From Hippopus hippopus (lineage: Eukaryota; Mollusca; Bivalvia; Cardiida; Cardiidae), in NCBI GenBank assembly GCA_946811185.2, contig OX328112.1:32581562-32645561 (forward strand): 64,000 nt of DNA, written 5' to 3'. Below the pieces are notes generated by a model. It had not been told where the DNA came from. It did not search any database and was given only the letters and a program-made list of their open reading frames with translations. This document shows, one piece after another, positions 61,575 through 64,000 of this stretch. A program made the translations under genes and the position numbers. Position 1 is the first letter of the stretch; each line of letters opens with the position of its first letter.

Positions 61575-62003
61575 CTTGAATTATTTTATGACTTAAAATT
61601 TAAAAAATTCAAAAATTTTATCCATTAAATTTATTTTTGAATTTATGGTAAAATGGATATAGTAATTATGTTAGTCCCTCATGCATAGACATATCTTGCG
61701 TTGACACATATGGGGGCCATGATATATATTAGTTGATGCGTTGGTTAGTGAGCACCGTTGTTAATCAATGCGTTGGTTAGTGGGATAATGAAATTTATTT
61801 TCTTTAGAATTATGAGGAAATAGATTTTTCATACAAAAATCGTATGGTCAAACTGGTTCATTTTATAAAAATTTAATCAAAAAATTAAAAAATTAGGAAA
61901 TTAAAAAAATCGTATGGTCAGTCTACCTTATTTTTTATAAAAATTTAATCAAAAAATTAAAAAATTAGCAAAAATCGTTAGGATGACCAATTTCTTATCT
62001 ACT
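61572..62003. repeat. Right terminal inverted repeat of the Polinton
   Basis: 432 bp, the complement of 44796-45227 with about three differences (for example 'agatatgtc' against 'agataagtc'). It ends CTTATCTACT. Confidence 0.93.
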
Positions 62004-62009
62004 GACAAA
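62004..62009. repeat. Target-site duplication of the Polinton, right (GACAAA)
   Basis: Directly after the right repeat and identical to 44790-44795. Confidence 0.9.
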
Positions 62010-62802
62010 GCATCAAATTAAAACTACTTTGTTGAAAGTGACAGCTGGTCACAGCGACGACGACAACAACAACATTTCTACCGTTGTAGCTAGTAGCAGT
62101 AGTAAACGTAATGATACCAATAATTATAAGACCGCTACTATTGCTGCTACTGCTTTTTCCACAACTGTTACTGAAAATATTTCAACTGCCACTACTACTA
62201 CTACTACTGCTACAAGAACTACTACTATTTCTACTAATGCTCCTACTACTACTCCTACTACTTCTGCTACTACTACTACATTCCATACTACTTTCTCTAT
62301 CAATACTTATACCATCCAAGATAAAGTAATTCGGATTGTGTAACGGCATTTACATGTATTTGAAAGGAAAGAAATCGTTTTCTCTTTTAAGTCATTCAGA
62401 AATACAAGTTGAAAAACGAACAATTGCTTATAGCAAGCAATTGTTTCTTTTTGTTCAGTAATGTTTTATCGTTAGCAACTGTTTATTTTCCCACTATACT
62501 TTTTGTTTTTAAACCTTTTTGTTTTTTACATAAGATGAAACACAGTGGCGTAGCTAGCCCAAAATGAAGTATACGCAAAAGTAATATCGAAGGTATTATC
62601 CGAGGTGCCAAGTGCCGATAAGTAGAGGGAGATTTCCCAGGAGGGCCCGAAGGGCCTTTCTATGAAAAATCTTGAATTCTAGAAGCTATTTGGTGGCATC
62701 TGGTGACGTTTTTGTGCAAATTTGTCTTTTTTTTTAAGTGTACGCAACTGCGTTTTTGCGTACAGGCAGCTACGCCCCTGAAACATCACTCCTGTTCACT
62801 TT
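62010..62802. other. Non-coding flank with ACT-type trinucleotide repeat
   Basis: Degenerate (ACT)n/(ACN)n repeats run from about 62055 to 62290, producing spurious Thr-rich and Leu-rich frames. A short hairpin 'caattgcttatagcaagcaattg' lies near 62428. No gene is supported. Confidence 0.6.
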
Positions 62803-63205
62803 AACCTTTAAGCTTCTAAGCGGGACTCACTGACCTTTTGCGGACATTGTAGTCAAGATCAGACTGCACAAAACGTGCGGTCTGATCTGCGATCTACACT
62901 TCCCAATAAGGAATTATTTTACATGAAAAAATAAGTTTCAAACAACATTATTCGGGTTTTTAATATCGGCTTGAAAGTTTCATTTAACTCTGAATGCTAA
63001 ATAAGTTAAACGGAGCTTTCAAGCCGATAGTAAAATCTCTGAATAATGCTATTTCAAACTTTTTTTTTTCATTTTGGAGAAAAATATTTCCTCATCGGAC
63101 AGTGTAGATCAAAGATCAGACTGCACGTTCTGTGCAGTCTGATCTTGATCTACGCTGTCCGCAAAAGGTCAGTGAGTCCCGCTTAGCAGCCTTGGTGTTA
63201 ACTTA
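62803..63205. mobile_element. Two MITE family 2 copies head to head
   Basis: The first begins 'tttaacctttaagcttctaag' and has a hairpin around 62852-62910. The second is inverted, with a hairpin around 63097-63163, and ends 'agcagccttggtgttaac'. The two join near 63000, where 'aagccgata' phrases face each other. Confidence 0.65.
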
Positions 63206-64000
63206 TGTAGCAGGATAAGAGACAAAATCGGAGAAAAAGGTCATAGCTTAGCTAATTCTTTCAGCCCAAAATATATAAACTTGACCTCTTTTCGATAGCT
63301 GAAAGTATAATCTACTGACTATAAAAAAACATTTCATCATAAAGGCTTGACCAATCAAACGGACGGTATAGATCCAAGATCAGACTGCACGTTTTGTGAA
63401 GTCTGATGTTGATCTATGCCGTCCGCAAATGTCCCTGTTTTCATCTGTGCCGTTGAAAGGGTTTTTACAGATACATAAAGACCGATAACCGGAAATGTTT
63501 AATCATTTAGTTAAGATTAACTATCCGGAGAAAGTGTACTTGGATATATAGAAATTGATTTAAAATGGGGTGAGTGACGAAATTATTATATTATAGTCAT
63601 AAAAAACCTTACAATTTATACAAATTAACCCATTAAGTGCTAAATAAATAGAGTGAAAATTTCTAACCAATAGTATATACCGAAACATTGCGATTAAAAA
63701 GTTTTGATGCTGGGAAAAACTCACCGTATCGGCCAGTGCACGTTCTATGCAGTCTGATCTTGATCTACACGGTCCGCAAAAGAGCATTGAATGGCTTTTA
63801 GCAGTCTAAGACTTGATAATCTTTACTTAATTTATTACTTAAATGCCCGACAGCCAAGTTATAAGTGCATTTGGATTAGTAATTGTTGCACGGACGGACG
63901 GACAGACGGACGGTCGGACGGAGGGACACACTCGGACCAACTGAAGGCAAATTTTAAGTCGACGTCTAGTGATAAGTACCATTAAACCTTAGGCTGCGAG
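63206..64000. other. Non-coding stretch with further family 2 foldbacks
   Basis: Hairpin cores lie at about 63360-63425 and 63731-63778 (one arm lost). The left end of another copy starts at about 63984 ('ttaaaccttaggctgc') and runs off the window. A 'ggacggac' short repeat lies at 63891-63925. Confidence 0.5.

Larger units (their letters stand above)
44796..62003. mobile_element. Polinton/Maverick (adintovirus-like) DNA element, 17,208 bp, structurally complete
   Basis: It is bounded by 432-bp inverted repeats starting AGTAGATAAG and by a perfect 6-bp GACAAA duplication. It encodes protein-primed DNA polymerase B, retroviral-type integrase, packaging ATPase, adenain-like protease, double-jelly-roll major capsid and penton-type minor capsid, the defining Polinton set. 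Accessory genes include a fibre, a PLA2 domain and two RING proteins. Genes are intronless, close-packed and AT-rich. Everything except the integrase reads open, so insertion is recent. It can equally be called an endogenous adintovirus. Confidence 0.96.

Noticed and set aside
44796..62003. Free-living virus genome or bacterial contaminant
   Set aside because: Exact target duplications and SINE/MITE-containing flanks show that it is integrated in an animal genome. The phage-like fibre is the only bacteria-like part.
62029..62343. Thr-rich frame right of the Polinton
   Set aside because: Product of an ACT-type trinucleotide repeat, with no supporting signal.

Overview
The window looks like intergenic DNA of a metazoan, most likely a bivalve mollusc. 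The reasons are AT-rich DNA without recognisable host genes, tRNA-derived SINEs, dense foldback MITEs, Ty3/gypsy-type LTR retrotransposons and one complete Polinton/Maverick (adintovirus-like) element. The species is inferred from style only. I found no host protein-coding gene, rRNA gene or CRISPR array.

Region 1 (1-30.4 kb) is retrotransposon DNA. Positions 1-6287 are the 5' part of a minus-strand Ty3/gypsy element ('element B': gag, protease, start of RT, tRNA-Lys primer site, 1.6-kb LTR); it runs off the left edge. From 4673 to about 30.32 kb there are three near-identical 8.55-kb tandem units. Each holds an LTR of element B, about 60 bp of host DNA, a 4.8-kb plus-strand Ty3-like element ('element A', domain order gag-PR-IN-RT, decayed) and 2.1 kb of host sequence. 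The middle unit is a hybrid: its left part matches unit 3 and its right part matches unit 1, as expected from one unequal crossover. A more diverged fourth host copy after 30.32 kb lacks both insertions and shows the two empty target sites (TTAT and ACGG).

Region 2 (30.4-44.79 kb) is non-coding. It carries many copies of at least three foldback MITE families, tRNA-derived SINEs (one with a clear 12-bp target duplication inside a MITE), a LINE 3'-end fragment and GA- and CCAA-type simple repeats.

Region 3 (44,796-62,003) is a 17.2-kb Polinton. It has 432-bp terminal inverted repeats that are about 99% identical, starts with AG and is flanked by a perfect 6-bp duplication GACAAA. It carries the standard set: protein-primed DNA polymerase B, FtsK/HerA-type packaging ATPase, adenain-type protease, double-jelly-roll major capsid protein, penton-type minor capsid protein and a retroviral-type integrase. 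It also carries a phage-like fibre with five repeats, a parvovirus-type PLA2 domain joined to the integrase reading frame, pVI/core-like proteins, a dUTPase-like fold, a SAP/NUMOD-like protein and two paralogous RING-finger proteins at the left end. Genes lie in blocks of alternating strand, and most start codons sit directly behind an AT-rich TATATAAAA-like box. Replication and capsid genes are open, but the integrase frame is broken twice (an A11 tract and an in-frame UAA), so this copy appears young but not autonomous for integration.

Region 4 (62.0-64.0 kb) holds a trinucleotide repeat and several copies of the second MITE family.
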